From positions 1-58,277 of the forward strand of contig JAUXRI010000163.1 in assembly GCA_030681895.1 (NCBI GenBank): DNA of 58,277 nt, read 5' to 3'. This DNA comes from Myxococcales bacterium. GTDB lineage: Bacteria; Myxococcota; Myxococcia; Myxococcales; Myxococcaceae. Shown here piece after piece: positions 51,522 through 58,277 of this stretch (position 1 is the stretch's first letter; every line of letters begins with the position of its first letter). Position numbers and translations under genes: made by a program. The notes under the pieces are model-generated. The model made no database searches, was not told where the DNA came from, and saw nothing but the letters and a program-made list of their open reading frames with translations.

Positions 51522-53144
51522 TCAGGGCTCGTCTGCACGACGCGCATCGACGAGCCATCGCCTCGCGTCGTCACGAGTGAGCTCTCCACGGCGCACGGCC
51601 GACAGCAGCCGGTCATCGAGCGGGAGCCCTTCGGTCTCGAGCAGCACTGGAGGCGCGGGCGTCTCGTTGCCGCGCAGGTGACGACGCAACGCCTCGCTCG
51701 GCAGGAGCAGCTCGGCGACCTTCAGGAACACACCCTTCGACGGCGCGAGCCGCAGCGACACCACGGCGGCGAGCGACTCCGACAGGCGGCGCCGTGAGCG
51801 CCTGGTATCCAGCGTGGTGAGTCGATGGAGCGCAGCAGACGCCGAGAGCGCCCGCAGCGTGAGCACCACCAGCGCACCTTCGGAGGCGAGCTCGAGCGCG
51901 AGCTCCGCGCCCAGGTCGTCGTTCATCAGGTCGATGCCGATGACGCCGCGAGGCAGCGCGCGCGCCAGGGTCTCGAAGCCCTCGAGCTCGACGTCGGAGT
52001 GAAGCTCCAACTGCCGGCACGGGCCACGAAGCCCCGGCCACGCGACGGGCTCTTCGAGCGACACCACCTCTTCACCGGCTGCGGCGCGCGTCTGGAGGAG
52101 TGACGCCATCAACGTGCTGCGCCCATGGCCCGCAGGCGCGGCGATGACGACGAGGCCGCGCGTCAACCGATGCAGCGGCTCGAGCACCTCGGGAGGAAAA
52201 CCCAGCGCGTGCGGCTCGGGAGGAATGAGGTGGGTGTGAATGGAGAGCGATGGTTCGCCACGCTCCGACAGCGCGGTGAGACGGAAGCGGCCCAGCCCTT
52301 CGACGGAGAAGCCAGTCACGACGGCGCGGTCCCGCTCGAAGCGCTCGCGATGCCGGGCGTCGAGCAGCAACGACAACACGCTCTCGACCTCGTGCGCGCG
52401 GAGCGGCTGGTCGTCGAACGGCACGCGGCCGAACGGGCCATGCAGCGCGAGCGGTTGACCGACGATGAGGCTCAAGTCTGTCGCGTGCATTTCAGCGGCG
52501 CGCTCGAGCCATTGCAGCACGTCGACGTTCTCGGCTGCTTCGGGCTCCGGCGCGACGAGGCGAGCGTCTTCACCCGTCGGCGCGGCGACGGAGCCCTCGC
52601 GCCACAGCGGCGTCAGCACCAGCAACTCCTCGGGGTGACGCTCGGCGCGAAAGGCGGCGCTCTCGAGCAGGTTGAGCAGGTCTTCGTCCCACCCTCCTGT
52701 GAGCAGTTGGCGCGCCGCCTCCTTCGTGGCCTTCGAGAACTGCCTCGCGATGATGCGCACCGGGAGCGACCCGAAGAAGTGACGCCCGCGCCCCTGCCGG
52801 TCGAGCACGCCACCATCGAAGAGCTTCTGCGCTGCGCGTTCGTCGTCGAGCGCGACGGTGACGAGCTCGAGGAACCGCGCGGGAAACGTGTCGGCGTGAT
52901 GGGCCTCGACGTCGAGGGCGCCGAACGGCTCGCCCGCCTGAGCGATGCAGTCGATGAGCGCACAGGCAGCGGCCTCGTCGAGCGGGCCGGTGTGTGACGT
53001 CTGCGCGCGCGCCGCCTCGAAGCGAGAGGCGTCGAAGAAGCGCAGGAAGAAGCGACCTGGCTCCGTCTTCGCCTGCGCGACCTGCGCCAATGCATCTGGC
53101 TCCATCACCCGCGCGACCAGCCCTGCCAACGTCAGCTCCGCCAT
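51522..53144 (-). CDS. PilT-like protein with degraded ATPase motifs
   Basis: A 540-residue protein. The C-terminal half follows the PilT/PilU retraction-ATPase layout: HATDLSLIVGQPL (about 220-232), a Walker-A-like PAGHGRST (337-344), the Asp-box-like VSLEEPVAW, a Walker-B-like VIGIDLMND and a His-box-like VLTLRALSAS. Walker A has Arg (R342) in place of Lys and lacks the first Gly, and the His box lacks its histidines. The N-terminal 200 residues are extra and unrecognised. It is probably a non-hydrolysing paralogue that regulates pilus retraction or has another role. Start at 53144 chosen for a short leader into structured sequence. Confidence 0.8.
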   Translation of the reverse strand: MAELTLAGLVARVMEPDALAQVAQAKTEPGRFFLRFFDASRFEAARAQTSHTGPLDEAAACALIDCIAQAGEPFGALDVEAHHADTFPARFLELVTVALDDERAAQKLFDGGVLDRQGRGRHFFGSLPVRIIARQFSKATKEAARQLLTGGWDEDLLNLLESAAFRAERHPEELLVLTPLWREGSVAAPTGEDARLVAPEPEAAENVDVLQWLERAAEMHATDLSLIVGQPLALHGPFGRVPFDDQPLRAHEVESVLSLLLDARHRERFERDRAVVTGFSVEGLGRFRLTALSERGEPSLSIHTHLIPPEPHALGFPPEVLEPLHRLTRGLVVIAAPAGHGRSTLMASLLQTRAAAGEEVVSLEEPVAWPGLRGPCRQLELHSDVELEGFETLARALPRGVIGIDLMNDDLGAELALELASEGALVVLTLRALSASAALHRLTTLDTRRSRRRLSESLAAVVSLRLAPSKGVFLKVAELLLPSEALRRHLRGNETPAPPVLLETEGLPLDDRLLSAVRRGELTRDDARRWLVDARRADEP

Positions 53145-53206
53145 GTCGACCTCATGGTGACGCAGTTAGCGCAGCCGGGGGTGCCCTTCGATGCTGTGAT
53201 GACGAC

Positions 53207-54115
53207 ATGCGTGAGTTCCACCCAGACCTCCGGCTCGGGCGTTTCATGCCTCCGTTCTCTGCCGGGCCGTTCATCGCGGGACTCGTGCAGCGCCTGACTC
53301 GACGGTCGGCGCCGCCGAAGGTCGAGGGGCTGATCATCGAAGACGTCGACGTGCCCGGCGTGTCGCTGCGGCTGTATCGCCCGAAGGACGCGCCGGCTGC
53401 GATGCCCGCGTACCTCTGGCTGCACGGTGGCGGGTTCCTCATCGGGCAACCGGAGCAGGATGAGGCGAACAACATCGCGCTCGCGCTCGAGCTCAAGGTC
53501 GTCGTCGCGGGAGTCCGGTATCGACTGGCGCCCAAACACCCTGCGCCTGCCGCGGTCGAAGATGCGTACGCCGCGCTGAAGTGGCTCGCCTCGGAGGCCC
53601 CACGACTCGGCATCGACCCCACTCGCATCGCCATCGGTGGCGCGAGCGCTGGTGGAGGCCTCGCCGCGACGTTGGCCCTCGTCGCGCATGACCGGGGAGA
53701 AGTGCGACCTGCGTTTCAGCTGCTCGTCTACCCGATGCTCGACGACCGCACGGCGACGCGCGCCGACGTGGAGACGAAGAACGTTCGTGTCTGGACTCCA
53801 GCGAGCAACCACTACGCGTGGAGCGCGTACCTCGGTCATCCTCCCGGTCAGGCGACGGCGAACCCGTACGCGGCGGCTGCAAGACGAGAGGACCTGCGAG
53901 GCCTGCCTCCCGCGTGGATTGGCGTGGGCACGCTCGACCTCTTTCACGACGAAGACGTCACCTACGCGAAGCGCCTCGAGGCGAGCGGCGTGCCCTGCGA
54001 GCTGCTCCTCGTGCCCGGAGCGTTCCATGGCTTCGACGCGGTGTTCCGCAACGCCGGCGTCACGAAGGCATTCTGGAGCGAGCAGGTGCGCGCGCTGCGC
54101 GCGGCGTTGCGCTGA
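53207..54115 (+). CDS. HSL-family alpha/beta hydrolase
   Basis: A 302-residue esterase/lipase of the hormone-sensitive-lipase type. Oxyanion-hole motif HGGG (73-76) in WLHGGGFLIG, nucleophile elbow GASAGG with S148, Asp in LDLFHDED and catalytic His in PGAFHGFD. No signal peptide. Start ATG at 53207 (MREFHPDL) chosen over a longer leader. It overlaps nothing and is convergent with the gene at 54116. Substrate unknown; short-chain esters are typical of the family. Confidence 0.88.
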   Translation: MREFHPDLRLGRFMPPFSAGPFIAGLVQRLTRRSAPPKVEGLIIEDVDVPGVSLRLYRPKDAPAAMPAYLWLHGGGFLIGQPEQDEANNIALALELKVVVAGVRYRLAPKHPAPAAVEDAYAALKWLASEAPRLGIDPTRIAIGGASAGGGLAATLALVAHDRGEVRPAFQLLVYPMLDDRTATRADVETKNVRVWTPASNHYAWSAYLGHPPGQATANPYAAAARREDLRGLPPAWIGVGTLDLFHDEDVTYAKRLEASGVPCELLLVPGAFHGFDAVFRNAGVTKAFWSEQVRALRAALR

Positions 54116-55207
54116 CTACTCGTCGCCGTCCCACTCATCGTCGTCATCGAGCGCGGCGACAGCGGCCTTCCGCAGGGAATCGATTCGCTTCGCGAGCGCC
54201 GCAGGTGCTTCGAGCTTCACCGGCGTCAACCCGCTCGTCACCAGCGGTTCTCGCTGTGCACGCATCATCGCAAGTGGGTTGCCGGTGCTGGTCGCACGTC
54301 GCAGCTGCGGCGCCTGACGCTTCGGCCACTCGAAGACCATCACGCCCGCCTGACAGACGCTGCTGAGCAGGTGCACGAACGGCTCTGAGAGGAGCGTCGG
54401 CGAGAGCGCCGCGGCGCCGCGGCCCGACAGAACCGCGACGCTGTCAGCGGCGCCTTTCCCTTCGAGCAGGAGGTGCTTCAGGGGCGTGCCCCGATGCGTG
54501 GCGAGCCTGGTGATGACGGCGGCGAGCGCTGGCAGCGCCCCCTTCTTGAACACACGAAAGCCCACGCGCTCGACCTGGTCGGCAGGCGCCGCCTCGTCGA
54601 CCTCATCCATCGTCTCGGGCGAGCGGAACTTCCCTTTGAGCCACTTCGCGTGCTCCGTGGCGCCTTTGGGGCCCACCGTGCGCTTGTCACGTGCGAGCAG
54701 CGGGTCTCCCACGTTGAGGTCGAGCACCTTGAAATAGTCGAAGCCAAACTCGCTGCCGATGAGGCCGTAGCCGTTCTCGTTTCGCGCTCGAAGGGTGAGG
54801 GCGTGCCTCACGCCGTCATCGGTGAACGGGTCGCCGTACTCTTCGCGCATCGCCTCCGGCACCTCGAAGCCATACGACGAGCGCCAGAGCGTCTTGCCCT
54901 GGTTCGAGATGGCCAGCGCCTGCTGCGAGTTCGAGTAGCCGCCGATCGCGAAGCCAACGTGGAGTGGAACGCGAAGCACTTTGGCGACGTGTCTGAGCCA
55001 CTTCTCGTCCTGAAACGCAGAGAGGTCGACGTGCTGGTCCTCGTGCATCACCGAGCTGAAGGTGAGCAGCACGCCCTTCCCGCCAGCGACACGCACGAGG
55101 CCCACGTCGTGATGCGGCTCGTCATCGAGAAAGGGAGCGAGGACGCGATCGATGACCTTCGGGTCGTTCGTCTTCAGCGCCAGCAGACCGGATTCGTGAT
55201 GCGGCAT
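54116..55207 (-). CDS. Hypothetical protein
   Basis: A 363-residue soluble protein with no signal peptide. It starts MPHHESGLLALKTNDPKVID and has mixed alpha/beta patterns and a C-terminal acidic stretch DDDDEWDGDE. A potential nucleotide-binding-type motif is not evident. No family is recognised. It lies ten bases downstream of the fused hydroxylase gene on the same strand, so it may be cotranscribed with it. Confidence 0.65.
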   Translation of the reverse strand: MPHHESGLLALKTNDPKVIDRVLAPFLDDEPHHDVGLVRVAGGKGVLLTFSSVMHEDQHVDLSAFQDEKWLRHVAKVLRVPLHVGFAIGGYSNSQQALAISNQGKTLWRSSYGFEVPEAMREEYGDPFTDDGVRHALTLRARNENGYGLIGSEFGFDYFKVLDLNVGDPLLARDKRTVGPKGATEHAKWLKGKFRSPETMDEVDEAAPADQVERVGFRVFKKGALPALAAVITRLATHRGTPLKHLLLEGKGAADSVAVLSGRGAAALSPTLLSEPFVHLLSSVCQAGVMVFEWPKRQAPQLRRATSTGNPLAMMRAQREPLVTSGLTPVKLEAPAALAKRIDSLRKAAVAALDDDDEWDGDE

Positions 55208-55217
55208 GGGTGACGTC

Positions 55218-57497
55218 CTATTCCACGCGAGTCGTGCGCCGGGTCGGCTTCACCGCCAGGTACTGCTTCGGCCACGCCACGCTGTCGACGCCTTCGGCCT
55301 GCGCGTGACGATGCGTGAGCGACGGGTCCGACAGGTGCGGCCTCGCGAGCGCGCAGAGATCGGCCCGGCCCGCTGCGATGACGGTGTTCGCGTGGTCGGC
55401 CCCTTGAATCGCGCCGACAGCCATCACGGGAATCCCCGCGCCGAGCTTCACGGCCTCGGCCAGCGGCACCTGGTACATGCGGCCGTACTCGGGCTTCGAC
55501 TCGGGCACGTTGCCGCCTGACGACACGTCGATGACGTCACACCCGCGGGCCTTGAGCGCGTTGGCGAGCACGATGGTGTGCTCCACCGTCATGCCGTCCT
55601 CCAACCAGTCCGACGCCGAGACACGCACCGACATCGGCTTGTGCTTCGGCCACACCGCGCGCACCGCGTCGAACACCTCGAGCGGGAACTTCATGCGCGC
55701 CTCGAGCGAGCCACCGAACGCGTCGGTGCGTGTGTTCGAGAGCGGCGAGAGGAACGACGAGAGCAGATAGCCGTGCGCCATATGCAGCTCGATGAGGTCG
55801 AAGCCGGCCGACTCCGCGCGCTTCGTGGCATCGACGAACTGTTGCTTCACGAGCGCGAGGTCAGCGGGCGTCATCTCTTTCGGCGTGTGCCAGCCTGGCC
55901 CGAACGGAATCGCCGACGGCCCCATCGTCTGCCACGGCCGCTCGTTCGCCTTCAGCGGGCCGTCGCCTTCCCACGGCAGCTGACAGCTCGCCTTTCGTCC
56001 CGCGTGCGCGAGCTGCACGCCGATGCGCGAGGCCGAGTTGCCGTGCACGAAGTCGACGATGCGCTTCCACGCCGCGAGCTGCTCGTCATTCCACAGCCCG
56101 GCACAGCCGTACGTGATGCGCCCTTCCGGAGCGACGTCGGTCATCTCGGTCAACACCAGGCCCGCTCCACCGACCGCGCGGCTGCCGAGGTGCACCAGGT
56201 GCCACTCGTGCGGCACGCCGTCACCCTTCGCCGAGTACTGGCACATGGGCGAGACGACGACGCGGTTGTGGAGCGTCAGCTCCCTCAGCTTCAGCGGCGC
56301 GAACAGCGGCGGCGGCGGCGTGCCATCTGCGTTGAGCGTCGAGCCATTCACCTTCGCGAACCACGCGTCCATCTGCCCGACGAGCTTCGGGTCGCGCTCG
56401 CGCAGGTTGGCCCACGTGATGCGCTTGCTGCGGGTCATCAACGAGAACGTCAGCTGCACGGGCTCGAGGTTCGCGTAGCGCGCGCTGTTCTCGAACCACT
56501 CGAGGCTCGTCTGCGCGGCCTTCTGAAGGCGAATCACCTCAGGCTTCCGCTCGAGCTCGTATCGGGCCAGCGCCTTCGGCACGTCGAAGCGCTCGGTCAC
56601 GAAGGCGTCGCGCAGCGCGATGGCGTCTTCCATCGCGAGCTTGGTGCCGCTGCCAATGGAGTAGTGCGCCGTGTGAACCGCGTCGCCCATCAGCACCATC
56701 GGCCCGCGCACCCACGACTCGCAGCGAATGGTGGGGAACGTGCGCCACACGGACTTGTTCGGGCACAGGTGATGGCCATCGAGTTCCTCGGCGAAGAGCT
56801 TCTCGAGGAAGGCGACGGTGTCGGCTTCGGTCGCGGTGTCGAGGCCGGCCGCGCGCCACACCGACTCGTGACACTCGACGATGAAGGTCGAGAGCGCTCC
56901 GGAGGGCGCCATCGGCGTCTTCGTGAACGGGTACGCGTGCACCTGGAAGAGGCCGTGCGGCGTGTTCTTGAAGAGGAAGGTGAAGGCGCGCAGCGGCTTC
57001 GTCGTGCCGAGCCAGGTGAACTTGCACTTGCGCCAGTCGAGCGAGGGCTTGAAGTCGGCCTGGTACTTCTCGCGAATCGGGCTGTGCACGCCGTCGCAGG
57101 CGATGACGAGGTCGGCCTTGGGCAGCGGGTCGGTCGGCAGCTCTTCCTGGAAGTGGAGCTTCACGCCGAGTTGCGCGCAGCGCTCCTGCAGAATCGCGAG
57201 CAGGTCTTTCCGCGCGAGCCCGCAGAAGCCGTGGCCGGTCGAGGTGGTCGTCTTCCCGTTCGCGTGGACCTCGATGTCGTCCCAGTACGCGAAGCGCGCC
57301 TCGATGTTGCGGTAGCTCTCGGCGTCGGCAGCCTCGAGCGTGCCGAGCGTCTCTCGCGAGAAGACGACGCCCCAGCCGAAGGTGTCGTCAGGTTTGTTCT
57401 TCTCGTAGACGTCGACCTCGAGCGTCGGGAGCGCCTTCTTCAGCAGCAGCGCGGAGTACAGCCCTGCGGGACCACCACCGATGCAGATGAGACGCAT
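55218..57497 (-). CDS. Bifunctional salicylyl-CoA 5-hydroxylase/OYE-family oxidoreductase
   Basis: A 759-residue fusion. The N-terminal part (about 1-390) is an FAD monooxygenase with GGGPAGLYSALLLKK, the internal motif DLVIACDGVHSPIRE and GDAVHTAHYSIGSGTKLAME. The C-terminal part (about 400-755) is an NADH:flavin oxidoreductase of the old-yellow-enzyme type (LTLHNRVVVSPMCQYSA, then VQLAHAGRKA; RVSASDW). This is the known layout of bifunctional salicylyl-CoA 5-hydroxylase/oxidoreductase, which forms gentisyl-CoA in salicylate degradation. The order and length agree with the family. The nearest pathway neighbour could be the amidohydrolase. Confidence 0.85.
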   Translation of the reverse strand: MRLICIGGGPAGLYSALLLKKALPTLEVDVYEKNKPDDTFGWGVVFSRETLGTLEAADAESYRNIEARFAYWDDIEVHANGKTTTSTGHGFCGLARKDLLAILQERCAQLGVKLHFQEELPTDPLPKADLVIACDGVHSPIREKYQADFKPSLDWRKCKFTWLGTTKPLRAFTFLFKNTPHGLFQVHAYPFTKTPMAPSGALSTFIVECHESVWRAAGLDTATEADTVAFLEKLFAEELDGHHLCPNKSVWRTFPTIRCESWVRGPMVLMGDAVHTAHYSIGSGTKLAMEDAIALRDAFVTERFDVPKALARYELERKPEVIRLQKAAQTSLEWFENSARYANLEPVQLTFSLMTRSKRITWANLRERDPKLVGQMDAWFAKVNGSTLNADGTPPPPLFAPLKLRELTLHNRVVVSPMCQYSAKGDGVPHEWHLVHLGSRAVGGAGLVLTEMTDVAPEGRITYGCAGLWNDEQLAAWKRIVDFVHGNSASRIGVQLAHAGRKASCQLPWEGDGPLKANERPWQTMGPSAIPFGPGWHTPKEMTPADLALVKQQFVDATKRAESAGFDLIELHMAHGYLLSSFLSPLSNTRTDAFGGSLEARMKFPLEVFDAVRAVWPKHKPMSVRVSASDWLEDGMTVEHTIVLANALKARGCDVIDVSSGGNVPESKPEYGRMYQVPLAEAVKLGAGIPVMAVGAIQGADHANTVIAAGRADLCALARPHLSDPSLTHRHAQAEGVDSVAWPKQYLAVKPTRRTTRVE

Positions 57498-57610
57498 GGG
57501 CGGCGAATTAACCCGTGGCGTTCGCGCTGTCGCTGGGCACGGCGGGAGCTTCGACGCGGCGGGTAGAAGTGAAAGTGCTGCGTTCCCGACTCAAACGGCG
57601 CCGAGCCTGC

Positions 57611-58277
57611 TCAACGGCGCAGCAGCCGGTCGGCGTTCTCCGCGTACACCTTCTTCAGGACCTCAGGCGGAAGCCCGAGCCCCGAGATGGTCCACCGGCC
57701 CTGAATCGGAGTCGGGTGCTGAAAGTCGCGGTCGTTCGTCTCGAACCAGCGCCACGTGGACGAGAAGAAGCGGTCGACGTCTGCGGGGCCGGGAGGCGTC
57801 GCGCCGGTCGAGCCGAGCATCAACGCGTGCTCCTCCACGCCAACGCCGAGGTCCGTGCCGAAGAGGATTCTGTCCTGGTGGCGGAGGAAGAGCGCTCGCA
57901 TCGCCGCGGGTGGATGACGGCCGAGCTCAGGCACACGCGCGGCGGTGTCGACGAAGAGGTTCGGGTTTGCGTCGAGCGCAGAAGAGACCGCAGCAGGGTC
58001 TTCAGGGTCGTTCCCGAAGTGCACGCCGATGAAGACGGTGCGTGGGTGACGCGCGACGCGACGAAGGAAGGCTTCGTACAAAGCGCTCCAGCTCGGCACG
58101 TCGCGGCGGGCGTAGCTCCAGCCGGGGTGGACGGAGAGCTCGTCGAGGCGCTCGTTCGCTGGCGTGACGTCGTCCCAGAACGCCTTCGGGTCGCCGGTGT
58201 GAATCGCGACCGGCATCGAGAGCTCGCCGGCCTTCTCGAACAACGGGTCGAGGCGTGGGTCGTCGACGGCCATGAGC
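57611..58277 (-). CDS. Amidohydrolase-family protein, 5' end outside window
   Basis: The frame runs from a stop at 57611 to the right edge. The visible 220 residues begin in mid-protein (DPRLDPLFEKAGELSMPVAI), so the start lies beyond 58277; the Met in view is probably internal. Motifs of the amidohydrolase-2/decarboxylase-type TIM barrel are present: AIHTGDPKAFW (metal His), GVHFGND and the late FGTDLGVG. Such enzymes include aromatic-ring-cleavage decarboxylases, which would fit the adjacent salicylyl-CoA gene, but the role is not determined. It lies 113 bases upstream of the hydroxylase gene on the same strand. Confidence 0.75.
   Translation of the reverse strand, partial: LMAVDDPRLDPLFEKAGELSMPVAIHTGDPKAFWDDVTPANERLDELSVHPGWSYARRDVPSWSALYEAFLRRVARHPRTVFIGVHFGNDPEDPAAVSSALDANPNLFVDTAARVPELGRHPPAAMRALFLRHQDRILFGTDLGVGVEEHALMLGSTGATPPGPADVDRFFSSTWRWFETNDRDFQHPTPIQGRWTISGLGLPPEVLKKVYAENADRLLRR

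Noticed and set aside
1..58277. tRNA, rRNA, insertion sequences, phage modules
   Set aside because: No cloverleaf-like segments, transposase motifs, terminal repeats or phage structural genes were found by reading.

Overview
The window looks like chromosomal DNA of a high-GC, predatory-type Gram-negative bacterium of the phylum Myxococcota. The reasons are strong G/C preference at third codon positions, many lipoproteins with long Gly/Ala/Asp-rich linkers, TSP3-repeat OmpA proteins, Cys-rich Stig1-like lipoproteins, a TIGR03790 protein, a DUF2330 protein, two MYXO-CTERM-like tails (Cys, hydrophobic helix, Arg run), a eukaryote-type Ser/Thr kinase and a PilT paralogue. I see no rRNA, tRNA, CRISPR array, insertion sequence or phage module. 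Genes are densely packed, and no gene-free gap exceeds about 300 bases.

Layout. (1) Positions 1-8910, minus strand: a five-gene operon with overlapping or touching reading frames, encoding a TSP3-repeat OmpA protein, a FecR-domain periplasmic protein, a CHASE2-class III nucleotide cyclase, and two Cys-rich lipoproteins; the last runs off the left edge. It looks like an envelope sensor that makes a cyclic nucleotide. (2) 9091-10498: three small unrecognised ORFs, the third broken by a frameshift. (3) 10413-16484, plus: a TIGR03790 lipoprotein, tandem DUF4139 (MuiA-like) paralogues and a small lipoprotein. (4) 16533-17626: a Fur-box-like palindrome before an unrecognised polytopic membrane protein. 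(5) 17631-24321: a hydrolase lipoprotein, an acyltransferase-3/SGNH protein, a LytS/LytTR-type two-component pair and an FHA protein. (6) 24476-29050: a purple-acid-phosphatase-like surface protein, an adenosine-deaminase-family enzyme, a methyltransferase and a small protein. (7) 29054-33711, minus: a large helical protein with a glycine-zipper-like tract, an enoyl-CoA hydratase/isomerase-family enzyme and a VWA lipoprotein. (8) 33785-40390, plus: a TetR regulator with dyad operators, then adaptor, RND pump and TolC-type channel, a complete tripartite efflux operon. (9) 40564-49271: mostly secreted or membrane proteins, including an M28 peptidase lipoprotein, a DUF2330 protein, a histidine phosphatase, a CxxC membrane protein, an esterase lipoprotein and an NlpC/P60 enzyme. 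(10) 49281-58277: a Ser/Thr kinase, a small membrane protein, a PilT-like protein with degraded ATPase motifs, an HSL-type hydrolase, an unrecognised protein, a fused salicylyl-CoA 5-hydroxylase/OYE reductase and an amidohydrolase cut by the right edge.

Cell-envelope and signalling functions dominate. The best candidates for new biology are the five-gene cyclase operon, the Fur-box-controlled membrane protein, the PilT pseudo-ATPase and the large glycine-zipper protein. All functions come from reading motifs by eye; no database search was possible.
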